Source of the DNA: Natronohydrobacter sp.
GTDB lineage: Bacteria > Pseudomonadota > Alphaproteobacteria > Rhodobacterales > Rhodobacteraceae
NCBI GenBank assembly: GCA_030603695.1
Contig: JAUVXF010000010.1
Coordinates: 1 to 64,000, forward strand
Direction: 5' to 3'
Length of the DNA: 64,000 nt
How positions within the stretch are numbered: position 1 is the stretch's first letter; every line of letters starts with the position of its first letter. The position numbers were made by a program, and so were the translations under genes. Positions 29,545 to 39,284 of this stretch are shown piece after piece. The notes under the pieces were generated by a model. The model saw only the letters and a list, made by a program, of their open reading frames with translations, made no database searches and was not told the origin of the DNA.

Positions 29545-29748
29545 ATGACTGGCAGAAATCTGGATTTCCTCAGCCCAAAACCCGCAAGCGGCGATATCGC
29601 TGCAAACCGACACTGCCTAAGCTGCAAGGGCACTTTCTGGAGCGAGGGATTCGGAGAGCGAATCTGCAAGCAGTGCAAAACGCATTCTTCGTGGAAATCG
29701 GGGATATCTTCGGGCGATGGCGGTTCAAGGCGGCGTTCGGCAAAATAG
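29545..29748 (+). CDS. Small zinc-ribbon-like protein
   Basis: MTGRNLDFLSPKPASGDIAANRHCLSCKGTFWSEGFGERICKQCKTHSSW; two CxxC pairs. Confidence 0.65.
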   Translation: MTGRNLDFLSPKPASGDIAANRHCLSCKGTFWSEGFGERICKQCKTHSSWKSGISSGDGGSRRRSAK

Positions 29749-29779
29749 CCGCTGGCCCCTGAACAGCGCCCAATCCAGC

Positions 29780-30895
29780 TTACAGCCCTTGCACGGTGTC
29801 TATAGCACGCACGGTTGGCAATACCCGTGTGATCGTGTCATTCCAGCGTTGCAACGGCGCGCGCAACACATAGACCACATCGCCCGGCTCCAGCATGAAG
29901 CGCGTGCCCAATAGCAGCCCTTCGGGGCGCGAGGTATCAAGCACGAAAACCCGCGTCATGGACTCATACGCGCGAAACACCAAAACACCGCGCGCATTGG
30001 CCCGCCCGACATTCAGGCCACCGCGGCGCGTGATGGCCTGTGTCAGGGTAATCTGCTCGCGCGAGAGATCGACAACATCGGGCTTGGCCACTTCGCCCAG
30101 AAGATAGGCTTCTTCGGCCCTGCGGCGCGGGATATTCACCACATCGCCATCAATCAGAACCGGGTTGTTCTGCAACAAACCCGCCTGCAAGAACCCCTCC
30201 ACATCCACCTGATGCAGACGCCCGGCGCGCTGCACGGTGACGGCGCGCATATCGGCTGCATCGGTGAATCCGCCTGCGGCATTGGCCGCTTCTATCAATG
30301 TCAGCGGCACCGAGCGCAGCGCTTGGCGGTTGGGTGATTTCACCTCACCCGTCACAACCACAGCCTGTGCATTGAAACTGGCCACGCGCACATCCACTTG
30401 CGGATCGGGGATGAAGGCTGAAAGGCGGGTGGCAATCTCGGCGCGGATGGCTTCCACACTGCGCCCGCGCGCAGGGACAGAGCCTATGAAGGGATAGCTG
30501 AAGCTGCCATCCTGCCCCACCTGAAACCCGCTTTCGGCCGCACTGCGCTGCGGCCCGGCTGGCATGGTCAGTTCCGGCTGGTTGAACACAATCACCGAAA
30601 GAATATCCCCCACCCCGACCCGGTAACTCCAATTCGGCGTGGCAGGCAGTGTGGTGGCCTGCGGCACACGCGCCGCCCGCGAGAAACTGTTGATATTCGT
30701 GGCATCCAGCGCGATCACCTCGACCGTTTCATCCAACGCGCCCTGTCCGTCAGATGACAGCGGAAAGGTTGTATGCCCGTCAGCACAGGCCATCAGGAAA
30801 AGTGGCAACACCAAAGCCGCAAACGCCCGCCGCAAGCCGCGCGGGGCGGCAGAGAACGAAACATGGCTGGCGGGGGAAAGGGCGATGGTAATCAT
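29780..30895 (-). CDS. Polysaccharide biosynthesis/export protein (Wza-like OPX)
   Basis: YRVGVGDILSVIVFNQPELT; VQVGQDGSFSYPFIGSVPARGRSVEAIRAEI; SLBB-like repeats (VTGEVKSPNRQALRSVPLTLIEAANAAGG). Confidence 0.88.
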   Translation of the reverse strand: MITIALSPASHVSFSAAPRGLRRAFAALVLPLFLMACADGHTTFPLSSDGQGALDETVEVIALDATNINSFSRAARVPQATTLPATPNWSYRVGVGDILSVIVFNQPELTMPAGPQRSAAESGFQVGQDGSFSYPFIGSVPARGRSVEAIRAEIATRLSAFIPDPQVDVRVASFNAQAVVVTGEVKSPNRQALRSVPLTLIEAANAAGGFTDAADMRAVTVQRAGRLHQVDVEGFLQAGLLQNNPVLIDGDVVNIPRRRAEEAYLLGEVAKPDVVDLSREQITLTQAITRRGGLNVGRANARGVLVFRAYESMTRVFVLDTSRPEGLLLGTRFMLEPGDVVYVLRAPLQRWNDTITRVLPTVRAIDTVQGL

Positions 30896-31256
30896 GTTGC
30901 TTTATACTCGTGTCTGACAGCGCCCCGCCTGATCGCAGGCGACAAGGGCAATCTGGCCCTGCCACACTCTATCAGGATTGGCGCGTTTGCGCTTATATTA
31001 CCCAAAAGAGCAATACTTTCGTTTTCGATACATTCGCACCCCCTATCGCGCAACCTCTTTGATGTCGGGACATGGCCAACCAAAGCTTGTGTTGCGGATT
31101 TGCGCCAGCGCCCCCTGTTTGCGATGCAACGCGCAGTCTTGTTTCTCAGCGGCCCCGAACACCCTGGCAAAATGCTGCATTGCACCAGATATCAGCTTGC
31201 CCGAAGGCAAGCTTTCGCCCTGCTGCCAACACCAAAGGGTGTCGCCCCTCTGTTTA

Positions 31257-31281
31257 CGCAAAACCGGTGTCCAGTTTTGCG
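31257..31281 (-). terminator. Hairpin immediately downstream of wzc-like gene
   Basis: cgcaaaac-cggtgtcca-gttttgcg, 8-bp perfect arms, 10 bp past the stop codon. Confidence 0.5.
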
Positions 31282-31290
31282 CGACAGGCT

Positions 31291-33546
31291 CTAGTCGCCG
31301 CGTTGCTGATAGGAATAGCGATAGCCATACCCATACCCATAGCCATATCCATAGCCACCTTTGGCCTTGCTGGGATCAAATCCATTCAGCACCGCCCCGG
31401 CCAGACGCTGCCCGGAAGATTGAAATATCTTGAGCGTGGCCTCAATCTCTCCGGGCAATGTTTTGTCATGGCGGGCGATCAGAATGGTTGCGCCAGAGTT
31501 GCGGCCCAGAATCACAGGGTCTGTCACGGCCAAGGCAGGTGGGCTATCCAGAATGACCAGATCAAAGTGACGCGAACACCACTGGAACAAATCCTGCAAC
31601 TCTGCACGCATCAGCAATTCTGACGGGTTGGGCGGATAGCGCCCTGTGCCGATGAAATACATGTCATCCACAGGGCCATGCTGGATCACATCTTCGGGGC
31701 GCTTGGTTCCCGCCAGAACCTCTGCCAGCCCCGGATGGTTGCGCGGCTGGTTCATGTAGCGGCGCAATTGCCCGCGCCGCATATCGGCATCTATCAGGCA
31801 TACACGCTGACCGGCTTGGGCGGCGACAACAGCCAGATTGACAGACAGAAAGCTTTTGCCTGCCTCTGGATGGGTGGAGGTCAGAGTCAGGGTAGGCGTG
31901 CCGGCATCCAACATACCGAAATGCAAACTGGTGCGCAAAGAACGCAGCGCCTCTATTGTCATATCTGTGGGGCTGGTCAGCGCCAGAATGGGCAGGGCAC
32001 CATTTCGCCGCCCTTGGGTGTCTGCCTCGCGATTGTAATTGACCGTTGCAAAAACAGGCAAGCCCATACGCTCCAACTCTGCTGCGTCCTGTATGCCCTT
32101 GCGCAGCCACGACCGCAGCAACACAACGCCAATCGCGACCATGAAGCCCAGCACCACCCCCAGCGCCAAAAGCAGATCACGGCGCGGCGCGATTGGATCG
32201 CGTGCGGCAATGGCGGAATCCAGAATGCGCACACTGCCAATGGTGCTGGCGCGCATGACCTCTACCTCTTGCGCGCGGGTCAGCAACTCCAGATACAAGC
32301 GCTGCGCCAGATCGACATCGCGCTGCAAGTTGATGATCTGGCGCTGGGTTTCGGGCAAATCGCCAATCTGTTCGCGCAACCCGTCCAACCGGGTTTGCAG
32401 GCGCGCGCGTTCATCCAGCAACAGGCGGTAATTCGGGTGCAAGGGAGTGAAGCGCAAGGACAATTCATCCTCACGGCGCTGCAACTCTGCAAGCTGCGCT
32501 TCAACGCGCGTCACCTCGTCCAGAATGGTCTGGGTTTCCAGCCGCAAATCTACAGAGACTTGCTGCATCTGAAACGCATTCAACGCCGCTTCGGCCTGAC
32601 GCAAAGCCTGCTCTGCCATGGGGATCTGTTCCCGAATGAAATCCAGACTTCCTTCGGCCTGCGCGGCACTGCGATTGATATTCTGGCGCTGATAGGCGCG
32701 CAAAATCGCATCCAAGGCGCGGGCATTTGCTGCCCTGTCCGGCCCCGTGACGCGCAGTTCCAGAATGCCCGAACCACGCCCGCGCTCGCTGACAGTCAGG
32801 CGCCTGCGCAAATCCTCTATGGCCTCGCCCTCGCCGATCTGGCGCAAGTTGTAAACACGGCCAGGGGCGGCGCGGATGTCGGATATCAGCATGGTGAAGC
32901 CCAGCGCTTCCAGACCAAGGGGCGCGCCAACCTGCCCCGTCAACATATCGCCATTCGGCAGTTCGACAGTATAGGCGCCCCCTTCGGCCACTGTCAGGCG
33001 CAAATACTGATTCAGCCATTCCGGCGGGACAACCAGATTTTGCAGCGCAAGCCACTCTCCCGGCCGGGCAAAGCGCTGCGGAAACAAGCGCTGCACGCCC
33101 CAAAGCCTGTAGCGCGACAGCACTACGCCCATGACAGGCGCACGTTCAGGTCGCACAACCCAATCCAGATTCTGATCGGCCACAGCGCGCCCCAGCACCA
33201 TGCGCGAGCGCAGGATTTCCACTTCTGTCACACTGCGCGGATCATCCTCCACCATCGCGCTCAGGCTTCCCGGCAGCATCATCGCGGCATTTTTCTCTTC
33301 CAGCTGCACCAAGGCATCGGCCTGAAAGGTGGGGGCCGTATTGGCAAAGCTGAAGGCCGCAACCGCCAAACCCAACCCCATGCCCAGAATAATCCACAGC
33401 TTGCCTTGCCAGATCAGGCCGAATAGCTGGCCCAGATCAATCTCATCCGATACCTGCCTTTCGGCCACAGGGGGCTGTGCGGGCACACCGCGTATTTCGG
33501 GGAAAGCGCCATGCGTGCGAACAGCAGGGTCAGGCCGTGCATCCAT
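31291..33546 (-). CDS. Polysaccharide co-polymerase / BY-kinase (Wzc-like)
   Basis: Wzz domain, coiled coil, LTSTHPEAGKSFLSVNLAVVAAQ Walker A, CLIDADMRRG, LVILDSPPALAVTD; Tyr-rich C-terminus YGYGYGYGYGYRYSY. Confidence 0.92.
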   Translation of the reverse strand: MDARPDPAVRTHGAFPEIRGVPAQPPVAERQVSDEIDLGQLFGLIWQGKLWIILGMGLGLAVAAFSFANTAPTFQADALVQLEEKNAAMMLPGSLSAMVEDDPRSVTEVEILRSRMVLGRAVADQNLDWVVRPERAPVMGVVLSRYRLWGVQRLFPQRFARPGEWLALQNLVVPPEWLNQYLRLTVAEGGAYTVELPNGDMLTGQVGAPLGLEALGFTMLISDIRAAPGRVYNLRQIGEGEAIEDLRRRLTVSERGRGSGILELRVTGPDRAANARALDAILRAYQRQNINRSAAQAEGSLDFIREQIPMAEQALRQAEAALNAFQMQQVSVDLRLETQTILDEVTRVEAQLAELQRREDELSLRFTPLHPNYRLLLDERARLQTRLDGLREQIGDLPETQRQIINLQRDVDLAQRLYLELLTRAQEVEVMRASTIGSVRILDSAIAARDPIAPRRDLLLALGVVLGFMVAIGVVLLRSWLRKGIQDAAELERMGLPVFATVNYNREADTQGRRNGALPILALTSPTDMTIEALRSLRTSLHFGMLDAGTPTLTLTSTHPEAGKSFLSVNLAVVAAQAGQRVCLIDADMRRGQLRRYMNQPRNHPGLAEVLAGTKRPEDVIQHGPVDDMYFIGTGRYPPNPSELLMRAELQDLFQWCSRHFDLVILDSPPALAVTDPVILGRNSGATILIARHDKTLPGEIEATLKIFQSSGQRLAGAVLNGFDPSKAKGGYGYGYGYGYGYRYSYQQRGD

Positions 33547-33551
33547 CTGGT

Positions 33552-34016
33552 TTATCCATGTGTCTTATATGTCAATTTCTCGGCCCAAAGACGCGCGCCA
33601 TCCCGGATTTGCAGGAAAACTGCCTCGTGAAATTCTGGCGAGCGGCGATAGGGATCGGCAATCCCCTTCCCACCGCACCAGTGATCAAACAGCATCACCC
33701 GGCCGGACAGATCAGGGGCAAGGCGCGCGATCTCTTGGCGGTGGCCGGGTTCCATGACCAACACAAGGTCATGCGCCTGCCCCAAAACGCGGGTAAATTG
33801 CTGCGCGATATGGCCATCCACAATCACGCCATGGCGCGCGGCCACAGCGCTGGCAGTGGCATCTGCCGCATGCCCGACAAGCGCGCCAAGCCCGGCAGAC
33901 CTGACCACAACGCCAGACCCGCGCGCAGCCAGATCGGCAGCAAGCGCGCGCTCTGCCACCGGAGAACGGCAAATATTGCCCACACAGACAACCAAGACAG
34001 AGCGAAAATTCATCAA
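33552..34016 (-). CDS. Low-molecular-weight protein tyrosine phosphatase (Wzb-like)
   Basis: VLVVCVGNICRSPVAE P-loop; DPYRRSPEFHEAV acid loop; upstream of the wzc-like gene. Confidence 0.92.
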   Translation of the reverse strand: MMNFRSVLVVCVGNICRSPVAERALAADLAARGSGVVVRSAGLGALVGHAADATASAVAARHGVIVDGHIAQQFTRVLGQAHDLVLVMEPGHRQEIARLAPDLSGRVMLFDHWCGGKGIADPYRRSPEFHEAVFLQIRDGARLWAEKLTYKTHG

Positions 34017-34248
34017 AAACGGCCCCGCATTTCAGTATCTGCGGATATTCGCAACAATGCCCCGCTGTCAGACTGCGTATCTGATAGGCCCAAAGGCAAG
34101 CCCAATCCACCCTAAAGTGTTATTTATATAACTATCTAGAGTTTTCAATCTTAAAAGTATTCCCCTGTAGGTTGACCAGCGCCGTGGCAATGGGCGCAGG
34201 CGCGCACCCCCGGCGCTGCGGCAGGTGGCTGGCCTGCGCCTCCGGCGG

Positions 34249-34269
34249 GGATATTTTTGCCAAGATGAA
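34249..34269 (+). repeat. 21-bp intergenic repeat, copy 1
   Basis: ggatatttttgccaagatgaa, identical (inverted) to 44445..44465. Confidence 0.8.
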
Positions 34270-34357
34270 TGCGGAAAAGGCGCACGCGCGCCCCATGACA
34301 GCCGCGAGGCGCGTTGAGGTGAGGGGCGGCGCGCCCGATGCAGGCCAAGCGGCCCGG

Positions 34358-34993
34358 TTAGAATTCGACCCCTTTTTGCGCCTTGATCCCGGCGCGGAAC
34401 GGGTGCTTGATCTCTGTCATCTCTGTGACCAGATCGGCAATTTCGATCAATTCGGGTTTTGCATTGCGCCCAGTGAGAACCACATGGGTCATGGGGGGTT
34501 TTTCATCCTGCAAGAAGGCCACGACTTCGGCGATGGGCAGATAGTCATAGCGCAGCGCGATATTGATTTCATCCAGAAGGACAAAGCGCATATCGGGATT
34601 GCGGATAAGGTCTTTGGCCTGTTCCCAGCCAGCGCGGGCGGCGGCGATATCGCGGTCGCGATCTTGGGTATCCCATGTGAACCCTTCGCCAGAAACGACA
34701 AAGGTGCATTCCTGCGCGAAGCGCGCGCGCAGAAATTCGCGCTCGCCCGTGACCCAGTTGCCTTTGATGAATTGCACCACGGCGCAGGGCATTTCATGCG
34801 CGATGCAGCGCATGATCATGCCAAAGCCAGAGGATGACTTGCCCTTCCCTGCGCCAGTATGAACGATGACAAGACCCTTTTCGCCGGTTTTTGTGGCCAT
34901 CATCTTGTCACGCGCGGCTTTGATCTTTTGCATCTTGGCGCGGTGGCGGGCGGCCTCTGCTTCCGGGGTGGCGGGGGGTTCGGGCGTTGTCAT
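34358..34993 (-). CDS. cobO: Cob(I)yrinic acid a,c-diamide adenosyltransferase
   Basis: GLVIVHTGAGKGKSSSGFGMIMRCIAHEM; QFIKGNWVTGERE; LLDEINIALRYDYL; VLTGRNA. Confidence 0.95.
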   Translation of the reverse strand: MTTPEPPATPEAEAARHRAKMQKIKAARDKMMATKTGEKGLVIVHTGAGKGKSSSGFGMIMRCIAHEMPCAVVQFIKGNWVTGEREFLRARFAQECTFVVSGEGFTWDTQDRDRDIAAARAGWEQAKDLIRNPDMRFVLLDEINIALRYDYLPIAEVVAFLQDEKPPMTHVVLTGRNAKPELIEIADLVTEMTEIKHPFRAGIKAQKGVEF

Positions 34994-35057
34994 GGCAGAG
35001 TTCCTTGTCTGAAAGCGCGCGGGCCGCCCTTGTTGCGCGGGGGCGCCGGAAGATCAA

Positions 35058-35092
35058 GCCTTGGCCCGCCCTGCAGGGTGGCGGGCCAAGGC
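35058..35092 (-). terminator. Terminator hairpin downstream of ilvD
   Basis: gccttggcccgcc / ggcgggccaaggc perfect 13-bp stem with a 9-nt loop, just past the ilvD stop. Confidence 0.7.
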
Positions 35093-35099
35093 GGGGCGG

Positions 35100-36830
35100 T
35101 TACTGATCCATATAGATATGGGTTTCCGCCTGCGCGCCGGGATGGGTGACAGCGCCCCAACGCGCGCCCCCCACAAGGCGCGCGAATTTCCAGATGGCGC
35201 CAGAAGCGTATTCTGTGGGTTTGGGGCCGGGCCATGCGGCCTTGCGGCTGGCCAGTTCGGCCTCTGGCAGCGCCACCGACAATTCGCCCGTCACCGCGTT
35301 GATGGTGATCATATCGCCATCGCGCAGCAAGGCGATTGGCCCGCCATGGGCGGCTTCTGGCCCGACATGGCCCACACAGAACCCGCGTGTGGCCCCGGAA
35401 AACCGGCCATCAGTGATAAGCGCCACTTTCTTGCCCATCCCCTGCCCCGAAATTGCGGCCGTGGTGGCCAGCATTTCGCGCATGCCCGGCCCCCCTGCGG
35501 GGCCTTCGTTGCGGATGACGATCACATCGCCGGGCGCATAGGCGCGCTGGCGCACGGCCTCATAGGCATCTTCCTCGCATTCAAACACGCGGGCGGGGCC
35601 GGTGAAAACCTGCTCCTCGGCGCTCATGCCTGCAACTTTCACAATGGCGCCATCGGGGGCCAGATTGCCGCGCAGGCCAACCACGCCGCCTGTTGCTGTC
35701 AGGGGCGTGGCGGCGGGATAGATCACGCGGCCATCGGCATCGCCTGTGATATGATCCAGTTCTTCGCCCAGGCTGCGGCCAGAGGCGGTGATGCACTCTT
35801 CATGCAATAGCCCCAATTTGCGCAATTCCTTCAGCACCACAGGCACGCCGCCCACCTCATAGAGGTCTTTGGCCACATATTTCCCACCGGGGCGCAGATC
35901 GCAAAACCACGGGGTATCGCGCATGATATCCGTGACATCGAAGAGATCGAAATCAATTCCGGCCTCATGCGCGATTGCGGGCAGGTGCAGGGCGGCATTG
36001 GTGCTGCCGCCCGTGCAGGCCACCACGCGGGCCGCATTTTCAAGGCTTTTGCGGGTGACGATATCGCGCGCGCGGATGTTTTTGGCGATCAGGTTCAGCA
36101 CCGCTTCGCCGCTGGCGCGGCCATAGGCATCGCGGCTTTCATAGGGGGCGGGCGCGCCAGAGGAATTGAGCAGCGCAAGCCCCATCGCCTCTGACACGCA
36201 GGCCATGGTATTGGCGGTATATTGCGCGCCGCAAGCGCCTGCGCCGGGGCAGGCAACGCGCTCTATGATCGCCAGTTCCGCATCCGAGAGCGTGCCGGCC
36301 TGATGCTTGCCCACGGCTTCGAACACATCCTGCACGGTGACATCCTGCCCATTCAGGCGCCCCGGCAGGATAGACCCGCCATAAATGAACACCGACGGCA
36401 CATTCAGCCGCACCATGGCCATCATCATGCCCGGCAAGCTTTTGTCGCAGCCCGCAAGCCCGACAAGCGCATCATAGCAATGCCCGCGCATTGTCAGCTC
36501 CACCGTATCGGCAATCGCATCGCGCGAGGCGAGCGAAGAGCGCATGCCCTCATGGCCCATTGCAATACCATCTGTCACCGTGATGGTGGTGAATTCGCGC
36601 GCCGTGCCGCCTGCCTGCTTGACCCCGGCCTTCACCGCCTGCGCCTGACGGTTCAGCGTGATATTGCAGGGCGCGGCCTCGTTCCAGCAGGTCGCCACAC
36701 CGACCCAGGGTTGGTTGATCTCTTCCTCGCTCAGCCCCATGGCATAGAAGTAACTGCGCTGGGGCGCACGGGCGGGGCCTTCGGTGACATGGCGGCTGGG
36801 CAGGCGGGATTTGTCAAAACGCGGCGACAT
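35100..36830 (-). CDS. ilvD: Dihydroxy-acid dehydratase
   Basis: [55 protein letters not shown]; second IlvD/EDD paralogue in the window. Confidence 0.95.
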   Translation of the reverse strand: MSPRFDKSRLPSRHVTEGPARAPQRSYFYAMGLSEEEINQPWVGVATCWNEAAPCNITLNRQAQAVKAGVKQAGGTAREFTTITVTDGIAMGHEGMRSSLASRDAIADTVELTMRGHCYDALVGLAGCDKSLPGMMMAMVRLNVPSVFIYGGSILPGRLNGQDVTVQDVFEAVGKHQAGTLSDAELAIIERVACPGAGACGAQYTANTMACVSEAMGLALLNSSGAPAPYESRDAYGRASGEAVLNLIAKNIRARDIVTRKSLENAARVVACTGGSTNAALHLPAIAHEAGIDFDLFDVTDIMRDTPWFCDLRPGGKYVAKDLYEVGGVPVVLKELRKLGLLHEECITASGRSLGEELDHITGDADGRVIYPAATPLTATGGVVGLRGNLAPDGAIVKVAGMSAEEQVFTGPARVFECEEDAYEAVRQRAYAPGDVIVIRNEGPAGGPGMREMLATTAAISGQGMGKKVALITDGRFSGATRGFCVGHVGPEAAHGGPIALLRDGDMITINAVTGELSVALPEAELASRKAAWPGPKPTEYASGAIWKFARLVGGARWGAVTHPGAQAETHIYMDQ

Positions 36831-36946
36831 TGGCGCTCCTTATGCGGGGTGGCTTGGGCGGGAAAGGTGCTGCCAAGGCCGGGGGATTTCAAGGGCCTTG
36901 GCACGGGTTTGGGGGCCAGACAGTTGCGCCGGGCCAAAGAGGGCAA

Positions 36947-37261
36947 TCAGAATTTGCTGATACGCCAGATTTCGACGGGTTCCAGCCAGACAAGGCCGGG
37001 TTGCTGGGCCATGATTTCAGTGGTCAGGGTTTCGGCCACGGCTTCGGCTGTGGCACGATCGCGCAGCACCACTTCAAACTTGATGATGGCGAATTCGCGC
37101 ACCAGTTGCGCGGCCTGCGCGCGGTGAACGCCATGCGTGCCGCGCCCTCCACCGGGGAAAAGCGACCAACCGCTTAGCCCGGCCTGCGTTAACAGCGCCT
37201 CGATCCGTGGTTTCAACAGGCGCTCTGCAATGATGGTCAGCTTGATTGCGGGATGGGTCAT
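36947..37261 (-). CDS. PII-like protein, SbtB-type
   Basis: 104 aa ferredoxin-like PII fold pattern with T-loop-like GGGRGTHGVHRAQ; directly downstream of the SbtA-like gene. Confidence 0.7.
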   Translation of the reverse strand: MTHPAIKLTIIAERLLKPRIEALLTQAGLSGWSLFPGGGRGTHGVHRAQAAQLVREFAIIKFEVVLRDRATAEAVAETLTTEIMAQQPGLVWLEPVEIWRISKF

Positions 37262-37276
37262 GTCAGATCACTCCTG

Positions 37277-38269
37277 TCACTGCGAAAAGGCGAATTCTGC
37301 CAGCGCCATCCAAAGCGGGATGGACAATAGCGCGACCGGCGTTCCAAGGCTGGTGGATGTGCCGATATAGATTGCAGGATTGGCCGAAGGAATTGCCACA
37401 CGCAAGGTGGGTGGGCCGGAAACATCGGAACTGGAGGCCGCCATCACAGCCAGAATGACCACGCCACCGGGCGAAAAGCCCGTGACCATATGCAAGGCCC
37501 AGCCCACGCCAAAGCCCAAAGCCCCATGCACCAGCGGTGCCAACAGCCCATAGGCGGCATAGACATGGGCCACGCGGCGCAGCTCTGCCAGCCGGGAATA
37601 GGCTTCCATCCCCATCAGCAGCATCAGGATAGACAGGAACCCCCGAAACAGTGGCTCATAAAAGCTGGCATAGACAGGATCAGGCCGCGCCAAAAGGCCC
37701 AGCGCCACACCCAGCAGCAGGGCCGACAGGGCCGCACCGCGCAGGCTTTCCGCGATGATCGCGCGCAGGTTCAGCGCGCCCTTGCCTTTGGCCCGCGCCC
37801 TCTCTGCCAGCACAATCGCTGTCAGAAGTGCGGCAATATCCATAAACGGATACAGCGCGGGAACCCATGCCTCATAGCTTAGCCCGTCTTCTTCCAGCAT
37901 CACCATTCCCGCCGCAAGCGTAGAGGCCGACACCGCCCCGAACAGCCCCGCCGTGGCCACGCTGTCGCCAAAGCGCAGATTGGGCAAAAGCCCCAGCGTG
38001 ATCCGGCCCAGAAAGACAATCCCCACCCCCAATGCAACCGCGGCAAAGGCGGGCAACAGGATATCGCGCAATTCGGCCTCGCGCAGGGCAATCCCCGCAC
38101 CGATGCCGATTTTCAAAAGCAGCACGATCACGATGAACTGATACACCGAATCGGGTATTTCCAAGCGGCTGCCCAAAGCTGCAAGCGCCATGCCTGCCAG
38201 CAAAAACGCCAAAGTTGGTTTCTGAAGCTGTGCCAGAAACACCAGAAAGAAATCTGCAATCATATCCAT
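37277..38269 (-). CDS. Sodium-dependent bicarbonate transporter family permease (SbtA-like)
   Basis: LQKPTLAFLLAGMALAALGSRLEIPDSVYQFIVIVLLLKIGIGAG; GLFGAVSASTLAAGMVMLEEDGLSYEAWVPALYPFMDIAALL. Confidence 0.85.
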   Translation of the reverse strand: MDMIADFFLVFLAQLQKPTLAFLLAGMALAALGSRLEIPDSVYQFIVIVLLLKIGIGAGIALREAELRDILLPAFAAVALGVGIVFLGRITLGLLPNLRFGDSVATAGLFGAVSASTLAAGMVMLEEDGLSYEAWVPALYPFMDIAALLTAIVLAERARAKGKGALNLRAIIAESLRGAALSALLLGVALGLLARPDPVYASFYEPLFRGFLSILMLLMGMEAYSRLAELRRVAHVYAAYGLLAPLVHGALGFGVGWALHMVTGFSPGGVVILAVMAASSSDVSGPPTLRVAIPSANPAIYIGTSTSLGTPVALLSIPLWMALAEFAFSQ

Positions 38270-38348
38270 GCGAAGGCTCCATACCTTGTTCGCAGGGCGG
38301 TAAATCAGAGATTTCACTTATATAAAATTACATGTTTTATGGTTATTT

Positions 38349-38365
38349 GTTCTATTATATAGAAC
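38349..38365. promoter_or_regulatory. LysR-type operator candidate between sbtA-like and lysR
   Basis: gttctat-tat-atagaac, perfect 7-bp arms containing T-N11-A. Confidence 0.45.
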
Positions 38366-38392
38366 TTTTATCGTCACCTGATCGGGAACACC

Positions 38393-39265
38393 ATGGCCCA
38401 TCTGAACCTTCACCACCTGCGCCTGTTCCGCGCCGTGGCCAGTGATGGCACCCTGACAGGGGCGGCACGCGGTTTGAACCTGTCGCAATCGGCGCTATCC
38501 ACCCAGTTGCGCAGCCTTGAAGCCGCGCTTGGCCAAGACCTGTTTGAACGCCGTGGCCGGGGGCTGGTGCTGACAGAGGCGGGGCGGATAGCGCTGGATC
38601 ATGCCGAGGCGATTTTTCGCACCGCAGATGATCTGACCGCCACCTTGCGCGAAACCGGACGCGTGCGCCGCGCCTTGCGCGTGGGCGCGCTGGCCACATT
38701 GTCGCGCAATTTCCAAATGCAATTCCTGCACCCACTGATCGGGCGGGCAGATATTGAAGTGGTGCTGCGCGCTGGCTCTCAGGAAGAATTGTTGCGCGGG
38801 CTAGAAGCGCTGGCGCTGGATGTGGTGCTGACAAATCTTGCCCCCGCACGCGATGCCGCAAGTCATTGGCTGGTGCATAATCTGGATGCGCAGCCTGTCA
38901 GCCTGATCGGCACACCCGCGCGCACCAAGGCCCAAACCCAAGGCCTGCGCGCGCATTTGATGGCCCATCCGCTTATCCTTCCTACGCGTGAAACGGCCCT
39001 GCGGGCGGGGTTTGATGCGCTGACAGGGCAATTGGGCATTACCCCGGCCATTGCCGCCGAAGTGGATGACATGGCCATGATCCGGCTTCTGGCGCGGGCC
39101 GATGCGGGCTTGGCTGTTATTCCCCCGATTGTGGTGCAGGATGAATTGCAATCTGGCGCATTGGTCGAACTCGCACGGCTGGAGGGGCTGCGCGAAAACT
39201 TTCTGGCCGTCACCTTGCAGCGCCGCTTTCCCAACCCGCTATTGGCAGAGGTGTTGGGCGGATGA
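38393..39265 (+). CDS. LysR-family transcriptional regulator
   Basis: NLHHLRLFRAVASDGTLTGAARGLNLSQSALSTQLRSLEAALGQDLFERRGRGLVLTEAG. Confidence 0.93.
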   Translation: MAHLNLHHLRLFRAVASDGTLTGAARGLNLSQSALSTQLRSLEAALGQDLFERRGRGLVLTEAGRIALDHAEAIFRTADDLTATLRETGRVRRALRVGALATLSRNFQMQFLHPLIGRADIEVVLRAGSQEELLRGLEALALDVVLTNLAPARDAASHWLVHNLDAQPVSLIGTPARTKAQTQGLRAHLMAHPLILPTRETALRAGFDALTGQLGITPAIAAEVDDMAMIRLLARADAGLAVIPPIVVQDELQSGALVELARLEGLRENFLAVTLQRRFPNPLLAEVLGG

Positions 39266-39284
39266 CATTTGCGCAGAATGCGCC

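Noticed and set aside
31678-33426. 582-aa plus-strand ORF
   Set aside because: Antisense to the wzc-like gene; low-complexity Gln/His/Arg translation with no recognisable domain.
34994-35060. Cobalamin riboswitch upstream of cobO
   Set aside because: The short gap is dominated by the ilvD terminator hairpin; no B12-box-like sequence recognised.
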